The notes under the pieces: model-generated
The model's database searches: none
What the model saw: the letters and a program-made list of their open reading frames with translations, nothing else
Told to the model about the DNA's origin: nothing
Position numbers and translations under genes: made by a program
Part shown: positions 24,101-36,201 of the stretch, piece after piece
Layout of the letters: each line of letters begins with the position of its first letter
How positions within the stretch are numbered: the stretch's first letter is position 1
Assembly: GCA_013368315.1 (NCBI GenBank)
Contig: JAACJM010000200.1
Location: 62,001-126,000, forward strand
DNA length: 64,000 bases
Origin: Tetrapyrgos nigripes
Taxonomy: Eukaryota; Basidiomycota; Agaricomycetes; Agaricales; Campanellaceae
Direction of reading: 5' to 3'

Positions 24101-25034
24101 GGTCTGCAACACGAAGGGAGACGTTTTGACTGGAAAGATCACTGATCCTAACCGTCAATGGACCGTACGTATACCTGGAACTCCACAGACATACGCTTTG
24201 CCCACTCAACTTTCAATACTTCAGGGACAAACGATTATCTCACTATATAACCAGAGTATATCTTTCGCCCTCGTTGGTCCCAAACTTATGTTCAACGATG
24301 CTATATATTCGCCAATGGTATTTAAGAGAGCACTGGTCCTCAACTCTCCGTTCGCGCTGACTTAGATTTTGACCTAGCTCTACGGCTTCCTCGTCGGCGC
24401 TGTCGTACCCTTCATTCTATATGGCCTCCACCGCCTCCGTCCAAGGTGGCGATTCGACTTGTGGAACATCGCTATCTTCTCCGACTATTTCACAAACTTG
24501 TGAGCCTGAAATTTCTTGATGACTGCATTTGATCTCAAGTTGTCCTTTGATTCAGTTTCGGAAATATTTCCAACATTTTCTTCTCTCTGTTCCTGCTCGG
24601 CACGCTTAACCACCTGTACTTTAAGAGATGTTTGTCTGTCGCTTCTTCCTTTACTACGTTGATCTTGATCGTTTAATCCGTAGATCGTTATGAATTCTGG
24701 AAGAAGTACGCGTATCTATTTGGAGCTGCCGCGGATACAGGTTACAACTTGTAAGTGCATATGCCCTTTTCTTATAGTTACAACCGCTCACCAGTACTTC
24801 TAGCAACCTGTTGATCATCTTCATTGCTTTCAGCGCCGTGAAGACCATTACCATGCCTAATTGGGTTCGTGCTTTTATTATATGAAGGCCATTGATGATT
24901 CTGACGCAAGTTCCTTTCACAGTGGGGGAATCATGCTGACTCTGTGGAGAGATGTAAGTGGTGTGCCAAAGCCTTTCATTGCCGCTCTCGTGCTGACTCT
25001 TGTTGTAGGTTTCCACGTTCCGCCAACAAGCTAA
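21114..25034 (+). CDS. OPT-family oligopeptide/metal-chelate transporter
   Basis: A very intron-rich gene: I count 25 introns, all GT-AG and phase-compatible, ending in PNWWGNHADSVERC-FHVPPTS and TAA at 25032-25034. The protein, roughly 800 residues, starts with an acidic cytosolic leader (MVEIQETPAADMDASVL) and then many membrane spans. Family landmarks include NPGEFNIKEHV, GGTNNLGDYVLAPLQVFYD, SGLGGAGFLNITLDWSNIGS, QTLYLRNGSK, GYQMSVGYFNELFYGYAI, HYFHIPPRAVMLAQIWG, SISFALVGPKLMFN and the C-terminal YGFLVGAVVPFILY. OPT proteins are plasma-membrane proton symporters for small peptides or metal chelates; the substrate cannot be read here. No frameshift was found. Confidence 0.9.
22501..22530. 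repeat. (ATCT)n microsatellite inside an OPT intron
   Basis: About seven uninterrupted ATCT units lie in the intron between the LPE and YAFPF exons. This intron is longer than its neighbours because of the repeat. Confidence 0.95.
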
Positions 25035-25981
25035 TGACTTTGGAATCTCTGTAATTTTACGATCTCGACAATGTATGTAAAGTAGACATCCGTATGTTGT
25101 ATGAGCGGATTTCAAGGTCGTTATTGTACTTATTGATAGGCCGATTGCTTTGACGCTGTCAGACTGCGTAAGACGTTGCTCCGAGGCACTAAATCCAGAG
25201 CCTTGCAACTCTGGACTACCTTCATGCAATCGGATCGGAGTAAGTACTTACACAAATGTTGATTGCTCGAAGTTGGACAATGCTCCTAGGGTTAGGGTTG
25301 GGACCACTAAGAACGGGTGCTACGTCAACCTGTCATGGTACATAGGCGCTCAGACTCTCATATGTGAGGAGATAAAAAGTGTATAGCATACTGTATGTGT
25401 TAGCTAAAAGAGTTTGCGTCAAGCGGAGGGAGTAGGAGGTAAAGCAAGACAACAACGAAGACGGGGACGGGACAAGGGGAGGAAGGTACTCTCATATACT
25501 CATATCCGACACACGTAGTCAAGCTTCGGAAGCGCAAACAGCTATGCCATCAGAGCGTCAAAGGAAGTGAAGTGATATAGTGAGCACAAAAGGATGAAGG
25601 AGTTTGTCTCTTTTTAGCGTAACACTAATGGTAGGCAAGTGTCCATTGTGAAAGGGGTGGACACCAATAAAATGGAGGGACAGCTGCGCAGTGAGGAAAA
25701 TCACTAGCTGACAAGGGAGTTAAGGATTTGAAGAGAGAGAAAACAAAGAACAGAGGAGATATAGTGATAGCACAGAAAGAGCAGGATGGAAAGACATTGA
25801 AGATATTTTGCGCATATGGACATGTTGGAAAAGAAAACACGAGTGAAACGACGGTAACAGCATCGATACGTCAAGAGCAGAGGAAGCCCTAGCGGCAGCC
25901 TGGGACAACGACGTTAGTAAGGATGCAATGGGCGAATTGCGAAACATACCTTCAGTAACGACCACAAACCAGCCAGGGTGA
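25035..25981. other. Intergenic; contains a short TTAGGG-like motif
   Basis: No gene recognised. TAGGGTTAGGGTT occurs at about 25287-25299, two telomere-type units. GA-rich sequence follows at 25420-25800. Confidence 0.4.
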
Positions 25982-27738
25982 TTAGTCAGCCATTTCCGAC
26001 ATAGTCACGTCAGCGAGCACGGACGTATCTCCCACTCCGTCAGCCCCTGCAGCCTGAACCTGTGTAGATTCTGTTTTCCCTATGGGGTTTTCCATGGAAA
26101 CGTCCTTGGACTCCTCAACTCTGTTGACCGCACCGTTGGTCTTGGCTTCGCCAGCTGGCGCTGGAGCAGCAGAAGCAGATCCATTCGTGACACCATTTGT
26201 GGTGGCAGCCTTACTGGAACTAGAGTTTCCAAGGATATGATGCCACTTTTCGACTAGAACCTTGGCACGGTCTTGGAATTTGAATTCGTCGTCTTTGGGA
26301 ACCTTGTCGGGTTCGAGAGCGGTTATATGACGCATGACTTTGCCAATCTTGGAGAATTGGAGGTATTCGATGTTCATGTTTTCGTACGATTCTATGGCCG
26401 TGAATAATTGGTCCATACCGGGCATGTCCTGTCGGGGAGGTGAGTCATGGATGACAAAAGAAAGAAAGAAAGGAAATTTTTTGAAGAACGGCAAAAAAAG
26501 GCACAAAGTCGGTCGACGACGCAGCAAATGCAGGATGACATACTTGTTCTTTCGGGACCGTCTTGGCACTGAGGAATGTCTTCTGTAACCGATGCCTCCA
26601 ATCCCGAACCTTGCAGGCTTCGGGATCCTTGAGCATTTTTTCTGTCGAAAAAAAAATCTCATTATCGACAGCTCAGGTGCAGGGAAAGGACGTCAAGGAC
26701 ACTCACCTTCGTCTACATCATCCCTATCCTTCTTAGCCTTCTTTGCTGGGGGCGGCGAAGCCTTTTTACTTGGTCCTTCATCGCCTTCACCCTCGGCGTC
26801 ATCTTCACTCTCAACCATCTCTTTCGACTTGCTGTTCTTCTTCGCTTTACCAGTTGATGCACGAGGTTTTTTTGCAGCGTCGCCGTCCTTCTTAGCCTTG
26901 GCTGACTTGGTTGCCTTTCCTTTCGCCGAGGCACCGCCCTCCGATTCCCTCTTTCTCTTCTTCGGGTTCTTCTTTGCTTTACCATCCTCATCCCCGGACT
27001 GCAGCTCATCCACCTCTTCAACACCCTCTTCCTCTTCGTCTTCTTCACCCTGGGCGTCTACGAGATGACGGCGCTCTTCCTCCCATCTGGTAGGATCCAG
27101 TGCAGTACGGTAGCCGTTGAGAAGGTCGCCGTTTTTCTTCATCGGTTCATTGATGTAGGACTCGATCTCGTGCTTTTGGAGCTTTGAAATGTCTTTGGGG
27201 AGGAGCCAGGCGCTGTTGGCGGCCGACAACGTGAAGAGGTCAAAAACGAAAGTTTGACAAAGCGATAAAGGATGCCCGGGTGTGGTTGAGGGTTACCATA
27301 GGATGCGAAAAAGGTATAGAAGACCAATATAACGAGATGAATGGCAGAGATATGGCAAAACAGCAGATCAGCACGATACGTCAAAAAAAGGTGAAAGATG
27401 AATGGAAAGTACGCACTAGTCACCGGTAGGGAAGAATTGGACGCAGTATACGACTGCTTTCTTATTTGAAGGCCGTTCCTTCAGGACATTCGGAGGGACA
27501 GTTGACGGCTCAACGACCTGGATGTAGAAGGAGAAAGAGGGCTGATATCAGCCAACGGCTCACCATACGCGACATATACGGCAATAAAGTTTCTAGAGAA
27601 ACTAGTTTTGAGTGACACAAGGGTAGAAAAACGTACCATTCCTGGCCACGGAGGGAAACCGCGTATTTTCCCTAGGACAATGTCGCGAATTTCATACGAG
27701 GCATTGGGAACCTTGTTACCCTTCTTGACAGTGGTCAT
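25982..27738 (-). CDS. PWWP-domain chromatin protein with LEDGF/HDGF-like layout
   Basis: Minus-strand exons 27738-27637, 27517-27417, 27212-26707, 26641-26544 and 26428-25982 give 417 residues. The N-terminus is a PWWP domain (ASYEIRDIVLGKIRGFPPWP, then AVVYCVQFFPTGDYAWLLPKD). PWWP domains read methylated H3K36 nucleosomes. The middle is highly charged with a Lys-rich nuclear-localisation stretch (KAKKNPKKRKR). The C-terminal half has a helical region (DWRHRLQKTFLSAKT, MDQLFTAIESYENMNIEYLQ, SKIGKVMRHITAL) like the TFIIS-N/IBD fold that follows PWWP in LEDGF-type proteins. The tail is Ala/Asn/Ser rich. The first two introns (119 and 204 nt) are long for this window. Confidence 0.88.
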
Positions 27739-28980
27739 TGTATATCCTTTTCAGACGACGCGGACGGAGGGAGGAAGAGGAGGAGAGGTCCCGACGCAGA
27801 GGCTAAGAGTGGGTATGGGATGTCAAGCGTGTTTGGAGGTAGTAGGCAAACTTGGTTAAACCGAGTTGTCACGCAGAGTCACAATCGGGTCACAGATGAC
27901 ACCATGCCCTTGACACCCGTGATCACTGGCCAATCATATCGCTCCAGGGCGCAGTCTAGAACCGGCGGAAGATATGTACAAGTCGACTAAGGTTTCTCTG
28001 TTCGACGTGCTACTGACACAAAGGGAGTCTACATTGAACCATATGACCGAAGACTCCGCTCTCTGAGTCTCTGAGCCTTCCACTACTCATCCTTCCAAGA
28101 CCAAAGCTTTCCACACAACTCCGAGTATCGGCCATGAGGACAACTGGTGACAAAGACAGTGCACAGACCATGAACATGAGCAGAAAAGGCGCCATGTGTG
28201 CCACACCATTCAACCGAGCTTGAAGTATCCCCTAGACTGGACCGGAAGCTTGTGATACCCTTAAAGGGTATCGAGGCCTCTACAAGAGGTAGTAGAAGCT
28301 TTGAAGCTTGAGAGCATTCGCAATTACTAATATATATTCCAGGCATCAGTCCAGATCCACAATAAGGTACTCATTTCCACTCACTCAATGGTGCCCAGAC
28401 GTCGGTAAAAGGCTCAGGCACCGCGAGCCTACATATGACTCTGTCGACCGTTGCTCCAAAACCAAATATTTTCTACGGTCTCCTAGCATGCAGGATGCAG
28501 AGCTTAGACAGTGAAGCTTACGTCACAGCTACCGGATCCTACAAAACGAAGCAATTTCCCGGTAGGAGAGAAAGAGTTAGCCTGGGATAGTCACCTTGGT
28601 GACAAAAGGATATTCGCTAGTACAGGTAGCAACTGGTACTTTGAGAGCGTAGAGACCGAAAAATAAAATTCCGACTCCAACTGCAGCCGGGCGCGATAAC
28701 GCTATGACCAAGTGACCAAAGAACAACAAGTCGACATCCAGAAGAGGATACGAGCCAGGAGAGAAACTAGCAAGCTGGAAGGATGGTCATAGTACGCTTG
28801 TTGATGAGTTGAAATTAAGTCAGGAGTTGTGAAAATGTACTTTTGAGCGACTTTCGGCCATAGAAAACGAAGTTGTTGCAAGAGCAGCTTAAGAGTGGAG
28901 TATATCTCAGAGAGAGTATATCTCAGAGAGAGTATATCTCCAAGACGTGAAGGCTCATGAGCCGAAGGGAAGGGGAGTGC
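27739..28980. other. Intergenic; short AG-rich tandem repeat near 28,895-28,945
   Basis: No gene recognised. The motif GAGTATATCTCAGAGA is repeated with a 16-bp period about three times around 28,900-28,940. Confidence 0.45.
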
Positions 28981-30548
28981 AAAGACTACGACCGAAAATG
29001 CGATCATTTGTCATAAACCTTTAAGCCGAAATTTTCGAGAATAGCTGCAAAGACAGGGAAACTTCAGCAAGAGCAGGAGACCATTTACGAGATTTGCATA
29101 CAGTAATTTCATTTGGATTGACGAAGATCTATACGACCTACAGGCAAAAAGCCTTTCCAGATCCGTCAAGACAACTTTGCATCCCGTAGACGAAATTGCG
29201 CAGCGGAGAATTAGCGGAATTGGTGCAAGGGAGAGTGGTGATGTGAGAAAACCATCCCAGAACTAGAAGTCCAAAGGCTAAGAGCTAGCGGAGTTATTTG
29301 CAGAGATAGGTTCTGCCTTTTTCGAAGACATCACGTGACCAGATTGTTGTTCAGCGCAATGGAATAGGCGGGTCCCGCCGATGGAATTCGAAGAGATAAG
29401 ATGCCACCTGTAGCAAAGGGAGCAAGCGTACTGTGAGCCAGAAGTCTTACACGAGTCAATAAGCGTGTTATGGCAGTTGCGGATTCTTGACATCAAGTTC
29501 TAGGATTTCGAGGCTTGGCCCTTGGGTAACTTTGAGTAAATAGAACAACGCCGAATGACAGCTGATACGGATATTGTAGTCCTGAAGGGTTAACGTTTGC
29601 AAGTAGTCGGCAGCAATTTTCGAGAAAAGACGATCGCTGCTATGGTGTGGGGTTTGGTTGACGATTTTGCATAAGTGGTTCCAATTGGGCTGGGGCTACG
29701 GGAAGAGCCATAACGCACGCTATGATCACGGTTACGTATCTGAATGGGTTCGAAAGTCTTCCGCCTACTGACTATGATCTGTATGGTGATCTCAATAATC
29801 AATCTCGAGGTAGCAGCGCACCTCGATATAAACCCAGTCTTAACAATCCTTTCCGTAACGACATGGACGCCGTGAGGAGTCAACCTGTGTAATTGAGAAA
29901 AGCTTTAGAGATTGGCAGTCGATAGAGCGAAGATCTGATCCACCTTGCGATGAAAGTGGGCTGTCAGCGAGTTACAACATGTTCCAGCACAAAAAGGCCA
30001 ACGACGTTTCAAAAGCTTGCTATACTTCCCGTATACTTTTACTCTGACGTGAGAGGGGGCAGTCTTGAGCTAGAAAGTGATGTGTAGGGTGCGATGATGA
30101 TGGTTGAGAACAAAGGATCTTTATTACATAACGATGGTCCCTCTTGCGCCAACTACCTCGACTTGACGTAGCCAACATGCGGGGACTAAGATCCACAGAT
30201 AACTGCACCTACTATACCTACGATGGCATCCAGTTGTTTGCAGGTATGTCTAATGATTTTCTCCGAAGAAATCGAGTTTAGCCGATCCTGCTAGGTGACG
30301 ATAGCCTTTGAGACCGGTTTTGCGACTCCCAACAACTACAACTGCGCAGCTTGACCATCTTGCGGGACGAACCTATGTCCAGTCTTTGACCCTGAGCAAT
30401 ACATCCAACATACGGCAGCGAAGGCGCAATCAGCGGCCACAAATGAGTAAGCACTCAATTTGTCAGTGACAGCGACGCGTATGGTCTTTATCCTTCGGGC
30501 GTAGTAAGCAATCTCGGTCTATGATTGGGTGTACACATTCTTTCGACC

Positions 30549-30555
30549 TATAAAA
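30549..30555 (+). promoter_or_regulatory. TATA box of NmrA-like gene 1
   Basis: TATAAAA lies 61 bp before the ATG at 30617. The surrounding sequence TATAAAAGCAGCCCATGTAG is conserved in the duplicate. Confidence 0.7.
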
Positions 30556-30616
30556 GCAGCCCATGTAGGTTAGTAAAGTCATCAACTTCTCACTTCTATC
30601 ATCTCAAATCTCTGAC

Positions 30617-31689
30617 ATGTCCACCAGCTCTTCCTACACGAACACATCGTTTGCCGTTCTCGGTAGCAATGGTGCTATCAGTCCTTATGTGATTGAAGCC
30701 CTCTCCAAACATCCCGGTGTCAAGAAACTCATAGTCCTTTCCCGCCCATCTTCATCGAAACCCGCCAACTTCCCAGCTAATGCTGAGCTCATCCCAGTCG
30801 ATTACAATGACCACGTTGCTTTGGTGAACGTTTTCACCAAGCACTCCACAGAAGTCGTGGTCTCTACTCTCTCTAACACAGCCATTCTCGATGCTCAACA
30901 GAAAGCTGCGAAAGCCGCAAAAGAGGCTGGAGTAAAGCTTTTTGCTCCTTCCGAGTATGGTGTCGTAAGCGTTGGTTTGGCTGGATTGGGCGAAGGCAAT
31001 CCGTTGGCGAGTAAGGATAGGTTTGCAGGTGCGTTGTACCGGGCTGAGTCTTTCTGTCGCTTGGAACTGACTTTATTGCCCAGAATTCCTGAAATCCATC
31101 GAGCTGCCATATGTCCGTTACTTTGTGAGTCTTGCTTCTATGTTCTTCACTAGGTGATGTAATGACGGCTCCTGTAGACTGGCTTGTGGCTTCGTTATGT
31201 TCCCTGGATTATTGGTTACGACGACAACCAAAAGGTCAATATCATTGGCAAAGGAGAATCCCCAATTAGTTGCACGGCTGAGGAGGACGCAGGTGGTGCG
31301 TCTCATTATCCTTCCTTCCTTCTGAAGCTACATACATGGTGCTGACCGTCCAAATGTCTTCTATAGGATTCATCGCACACACCTTGACTACGCTCCCTCC
31401 TTCCCAGCTTTCCAACGCTCACTTCCGTCTGGAAGGCGAGCGTTTGACAATTCGTCAGATTGCGCAACGCCTCAATAAACCTATCAACCCTGTCGAAGCT
31501 ATTCCCGGTCCTGGCTCTGAATTGCGAACTATTCTTGCTAAGCACTGCGAGATTGGAGCTGGAAGTACTGGCTGGGACAATGGTAAACAGAAGGAGAATC
31601 CCAAGGATAGTGAAGAAGGAGCCGGCAGTGCCAATAAGTTTTGGGAAGGACATGTGTGGAAAAAGCTCGAGGAGGTGGTCTCTTTGTAA
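30617..31689 (+). CDS. NmrA-like NAD(P)-binding protein, copy 1
   Basis: Exons 30617-31028, 31084-31124, 31178-31295 and 31367-31689 give 297 residues. The start has a Rossmann beta-alpha-beta (SFAVLGSNGAISPYVIEAL); the usual third glycine of GxxGxxG is Ser. LIVLSRPSSSKPANFPANAE, VVVSTLSNTAI and LFAPSEYG follow the NmrA/isoflavone-reductase pattern. Members are atypical short-chain dehydrogenases that act as reductases or redox-sensing regulators; substrate unknown. The C-terminus ends KFWEGHVWKKLEEVVSL. It is the upstream member of a tandem pair whose partner (33998-35063) is nearly identical in exon structure. Three introns fall at the same places in both copies. Confidence 0.88.
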
Positions 31690-31757
31690 GTTATCAATAA
31701 GTTATCCCGATTATCGTCGGTTATTACCTGGTACTATGTATACACAATAAATCAATA

Positions 31758-32227
31758 CTATCCATCGGAATTGAAAGCACTAAGCTCTTTCCTCACTTTC
31801 CCTTGGGATATGATCTGCGAGGGTATAGGTTCCTCCACTGTCCTCATTCTACTCGCTCTCTTGCGTATTACATCTTCATGACTGGCCGAGAAAGGATCTT
31901 CATAGCTCTGATAGCTAGAGGGCCGACTTGGTTTCTCTCTCGACTTGCCCTTGTCCATCCTTTCATTCCCAACTACCCTATCATACATCTCGTTATCCGT
32001 ATACGGCTCCTGCGAATGTGCCCTTCCCTCTCCTCCTTCACGGTTCGATGGTCCTGGCTCCGAGTCAGCAAGGAGAGGCGAGTAATCGTTATGCCGAAGG
32101 GGAATGAAAAGGCGACACTGAAGATACGACGTCTCTGCGACGCGATCCCCTGTTTCGTGTGGACAGGTGGAGAACTAACCACAGTATGGCAAGGATAAGA
32201 AGGATAATGCCCACGATACCAGTGAGA
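31758..32227 (-). pseudogene. Truncated 3' copy of the membrane-protein gene
   Basis: The minus-strand sequence matches the C-terminal part of the gene at 35132-36201: both end in AFNSDG and share VVGNER.DKGKSRE and RPSSYQS.EDPF. It stops just after the equivalent of the membrane span, where segmental unit 2 begins, so it lacks the signal peptide, ectodomain and start. Small indels also put parts in different frames. Confidence 0.8.
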
Positions 32228-33697
32228 AAACCCTAAGGACTACGGCCGAAAATGCGATCATTCGTCATAAACCTTGATGCCGAAAATTCGAGAATAGCTG
32301 CGAAGAAAGGGAAACTTCCGCAGGAGCAGGAGACCATACACAAGATAGACATGCAGTAATTTCGTTTATATTGACGAAGAACTATACGACCTACAGGCGA
32401 AAATGCCTTTCCAGGTCCGTCAAGACAACTTTGCATCCCATAGACGAAAATGCTCAGCAGAGGACTAGTGGAGGTGGCGCAAGGAAGAATGGTGATGTGA
32501 AAACAACATCCTATAACTAGGCGTCCAAAGGCTAAGAGCTGGGGAAGTTATTTGCAGAGATAGGTTCTGCCTTTTTCCGATGACATCACGTGACCATCTG
32601 TTGCTCGGCAAATGTAGCAAAGCGAATCATCGAGATTGCAGAAATGAGAAACCCTCTCCAGCAAATAGAGCAGGCGTACTGTGATCCGGAAGTCTTGGAC
32701 GAGTCAATAGGCGAGTTATGACAATTGCGGATTCTTGATATCAAGTTCTAGGATTTCAAAGCTTGGCCCTTGGGTAACTTTGAGTAAATAGAATAACGGC
32801 GAAAGACAGCTGATATGGATACTGAAGTCCCGGAGAGTTGACGTTTGCAAGTAGTAGGCAGCGATCTTCGAGAAAAGACGATCGCTGTCATGGTGTAGGG
32901 TTTGGTTGACGATTTTGCGTAAGTGGTTCCAATTAGCTTAGGGGGTACGGGAAGAACCATAACGCTATGGTCACGGTTACGTATCTGGATGGACTCGGAA
33001 ACCTTCCGCCTACTGACTATGATATATAAGGGTTCTCAATAATCAATCTCGTGGTAGCAGCGCACGTTTAGATAAATCCAGTCATAACAATCCTTTCCGT
33101 GACAATATGAACGTCGTGAGCAATCGACCTGTGAAATTGAGGAAGGGTCTAGAGAGAAATCGATAGAGGGAAGATCTGACCTACCTTGCGAGGAAAGTGG
33201 GCTAGCGCAAAGAGGCCAACAGTGTTTCAAAAGCTTGCTACACTTCACGTATACTCTTGCTCTGACATGAGAGGGGGGCGGCCTGGAGCTAGAATGCCGT
33301 TGGGTGCGACGACGGCGGTTGAGTCTTGAGAACAAAGGACCTTCATTACATAACAACGGTCCCTCTTACCAACTACCACCTCGACCTGACGTATCCAACA
33401 TGTTGGGTCTCTACAACCTCCGTGTATCCATCATCCGAAAGCTCCACGGATAACTCCACCTACTATACCTACTAAAATGGCGCTCAGTTGGGAGGTATGT
33501 CTGATAATTTTCTCCGAAGAAATCGAGTTTAGCCGATGCTGCTAGGTAACGATAGTCTTTGGGATCAGTGTTGTGACTCTCAACAACCACAGCTGTGCAG
33601 CTTGTCCATCTTGACTGGTCGAATCTATGTCCAGTCTTTGACGCTGAGCAATACATGTAACATACGGCAGCGAAGGCGCAAATGGCCGCTAAAATGA

Positions 33698-33833
33698 GTA
33701 CACACTTAGGTTCGTGACTAGCTTGCCTTTGAGTAATGACTCTAGTCAGCTAATTCACTCTCAAGATCTCAATTCTGACTCTGAGGAACGTGAGCTCCTC
33801 AAAACCAGGCTGGTCACGAGCCTAGGAAGCACT
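33698..33833. mobile_element. 118-bp MITE, family A, with diverged 9-bp target duplication
   Basis: The element (33707-33824) begins TAGGTTCGTGACTAGC and ends GCTGGTCACGAGCCTA. Its right terminus read inward, TAGGCTCGTGACCAGCC, matches the 18.0-kb element (TAGACTCGTAACCAGCC) at 15 of 17 positions. Flanks are GTACACACT (33698-33706) and GGAAGCACT (33825-33833). The paralogous place in unit 1 is uninterrupted and reads GTAAGCACT (30447-30455), an empty site. Confidence 0.8.
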
Positions 33834-33919
33834 CGCTTTGTCAGTGACACGACGACCCCTGTCTTCTCGGCGTATTAAGCAATCTCGGTCTATAATTGCA
33901 TGTACACATTCTTTCGACG

Positions 33920-33926
33920 TATAAAA
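33920..33926 (+). promoter_or_regulatory. TATA box of NmrA-like gene 2
   Basis: TATAAAA lies 71 bp before the ATG at 33998, in the same context as in copy 1. Confidence 0.7.
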
Positions 33927-33997
33927 GCAGCCCATGTAGGTCAGTAAAGCCATCAACTTCCAAGTTCTCCCTTCTATCATCTCAACTCTCCTCTGAC

Positions 33998-35063
33998 ATG
34001 TCCACCTCCAGCTCTTCCTACACGAACACCTCGTTTGCCGTTCTCGGTAGCAATGGCGCTATCAGTCCTTATGTCATTGACGCCCTCTCAAAACATCCTG
34101 GTGTCAAGAAACTCATAGTCCTTTCCCGCCCATCTTCCTCACAACCCGCCAACTTCCCAGCTAATGCTGAGCTCATCCCAGTCGATTACAACGACCACGC
34201 TGCGTTGGTGAACGTTTTCACCAAGCACTCCACAGAAGTCGTGGTCTCTACTCTCCCTCACACTGCCACTTTCGATGCTCAACAGAAAGCTGCGAGAGCC
34301 GCAAAAGAGGCTGGAGTAAAGTTTTTTGTTCCTTCCGAGTATGGTTCCGTGACCATTGGTTTGGCTGAGGGTAATCCGTTGGCGAGTAAGGATAGGTTTG
34401 CAGGTGCGTTGTACCGGGCTGAGTCTTTCTGTCGCTTGAAACTGACTTTATTGATTGCCCAGAATTCCTGAAATCCATCGAGCTGCCTTATGTCCGTTAC
34501 TTTGTGAGTCTTGCTTCTATGTTCTTCAATAGATGATGTACTGACTCCTCCTGTAGACTGGCTTGTGGCTTCGTTATGTTCCATGGATTATTGGTTACGA
34601 CGACAACCAAAAGGTCAACGTCATTGGCAAAGGAGAATCCCCAATTAGTTGCACGGCTGAGGAGGACACATGTGGTGCGTCTCACTATGCTTCCATTCCT
34701 TCTACATTTCGGGTGCTGACCGACCAAATCTGTTCTATAGGATTCATCGCACACACCTTGACCACGCTCCCTCCTTCCCAGCTTTCCAACGCTCACTTCC
34801 GTCTGGAAGGCGACCGTTTGACAATTCGTCAGATTGCACAACGCCTCAATAAGCCTATCAACCCTGTCGAAGTTATTCCCGGTCCTGAATCCGAATTGCG
34901 AACTTTGGTCGCTAAGCAATACGACACGGGAGCTGGAAGTACTGGCTGGGATCATGGTAAACAGAAAGAGAACCCCAAGGATAGCGAAGAAGGAGCCGGC
35001 AGTGCCAATAAATTTTGGGAAGGACATGTTTGGAAAAAGCTCGAGGATGTGGTTTCTTTGTAA
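33998..35063 (+). CDS. NmrA-like NAD(P)-binding protein, copy 2
   Basis: Exons 33998-34403, 34463-34503, 34557-34674 and 34741-35063 give 295 residues. Relative to copy 1 it gains one Ser near the start and loses three residues near GLAEGNPLASK. Several changes lie between the Rossmann strands (STLPHTATFDAQ, FFVPSEYGSVTIG). Both copies keep open frames and conserved splice sites, which argues that both are or recently were functional. The promoter region differs from copy 1 by the MITE inserted about 170 bp before the ATG, so expression could have diverged. Confidence 0.88.
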
Positions 35064-35131
35064 GTTACTCCAATTATTGTCGGTTACTACGGTACAGTGA
35101 CCTGGTACTATGTATACACAATAAATCAATA

Positions 35132-36201
35132 CTATCCGTCGGAATTGAAAGCACGAAGCTCTATTTCCTCACTCTTCCTTGGGGTATGATCTGCGAAAGG
35201 GTTGGGTATAGCTTCCTCCACTGTACTCATTCTACTCGCTCTACTCGCTCTCTTGCCTACAAGATCTCCATGACTGTCCGAGAATGGGTCTTCAAAGCTT
35301 TGATAGCTAGAGGGCCGACTTAGATTCTCTCTCGACTTGCCCTTATCCCTCCTTTCATTCCCAACTACTCTACCATGCATCTCGTTATCCGTATACGGCT
35401 CCTGCGCATGTGCAACTGGAAAATAGAATAACGAGTCATCCCGTACATGTGCCCTTCCCCCTCCCCCTCCACGGCTAGATGGTCCTGGTTCCGCGTCGTC
35501 AAGGAGAGGCGAGTAATCGTGATCCCGTGGAGGAATGAAAGGCGACCCTGAAGACACGATGTCTCTGCGACGCGACCGGCTGTTTCGTGTGGACAGGTGG
35601 AGAACTAACCATAGTACGGCAAGAATAAGAAGGATACCGCCCACGATACCAGCGAGAATGAGAATGAGTTTCATGTAGAGGGGAAAGCGGTTATGGGGGT
35701 CCTCCTTTTCATCATCATCATCAGAGGTAGGTGGATGTTCGGTATCATCGGAGTCGGTTCCTGTTTGACGGCGGAGTAAATGCGTTGATGAGTGTTTTAC
35801 GGAATGGATGTATGGGGCAGAAGGTCCTAGGGAGTGTAGGTGCATGACGTGGCCATGTTTTTGAGGGTCCAGAATGCGGAGGATGTAGGCGACGACTGAA
35901 GAGTCCGTTGGGGACCAATCATGTGCCTCATGTATGAATGCATGTAAAGGTGGTCTGGAAGTTGGATCAAACTTCATGAGAGAGTCAGTCGTCGCTGTAT
36001 AGAACCGTAAAGACATGATAACATGAGGCTAATTACGCGTTGCGACGTACCTGAAATCCCAGCTTCTCCGAAACCATCATTAGCAGGCTCAACAGCAACA
36101 CCATCAAATGGTGAGGTAGGTAAAGCTACCCCGCGAGTGACGAAAAGAGGTGCGAAAAGAATGAGGTACCGAGCTGGGCAAGGACTGGAGCCAGGCGTCA
36201 T
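35132..36201 (-). CDS. Type I single-pass membrane protein, unknown function
   Basis: Exons 36201-36051 and 35994-35132 give 337 residues. A signal peptide (ARYLILFAPLFVTRGVA) leads into an ectodomain of about 115 residues containing HAFIHEAHDWSPTDSSVVAY and a MHLHSLGPSAPYIHSV segment. An acidic juxtamembrane stretch (TSDDDDEKEDPHNR) precedes one span (LILILAGIVGGILLILAVLW). The tail is rich in Ser, Arg and Gly, with a dibasic SRSRRRD stop-transfer. I do not know the family. It ends 68 bp from the stop of NmrA-like gene 2, in convergent orientation. A truncated relic of it lies at 31758-32227. Confidence 0.75.

Larger units (their letters stand above)
28981..32227. repeat. Segmental tandem duplication, unit 1
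   Basis: The unit begins near GACTACGACCGAAAATGCG (about 28983) and is repeated from about 32237. It carries noncoding spacer, a TATA promoter, the first NmrA-like gene and the 3' end of a minus-strand membrane-protein gene. The unit boundary lies at about 32225-32230, where the truncated gene copy runs straight into the start of unit 2. Confidence 0.88.
32228..35655. repeat. Segmental tandem duplication, unit 2
   Basis: This copy parallels unit 1 through the spacer, promoter, NmrA-like gene 2 and the 3' half of the membrane-protein gene. Similarity ends near 35655, inside that gene. It differs from unit 1 by point changes and by a MITE at 33707-33824. Confidence 0.88.

Noticed and set aside
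25287..25299. Interstitial telomere from TAGGGTTAGGGTT downstream of the OPT gene
   Set aside because: Two units only, with no associated subtelomeric sequence; chance is sufficient.
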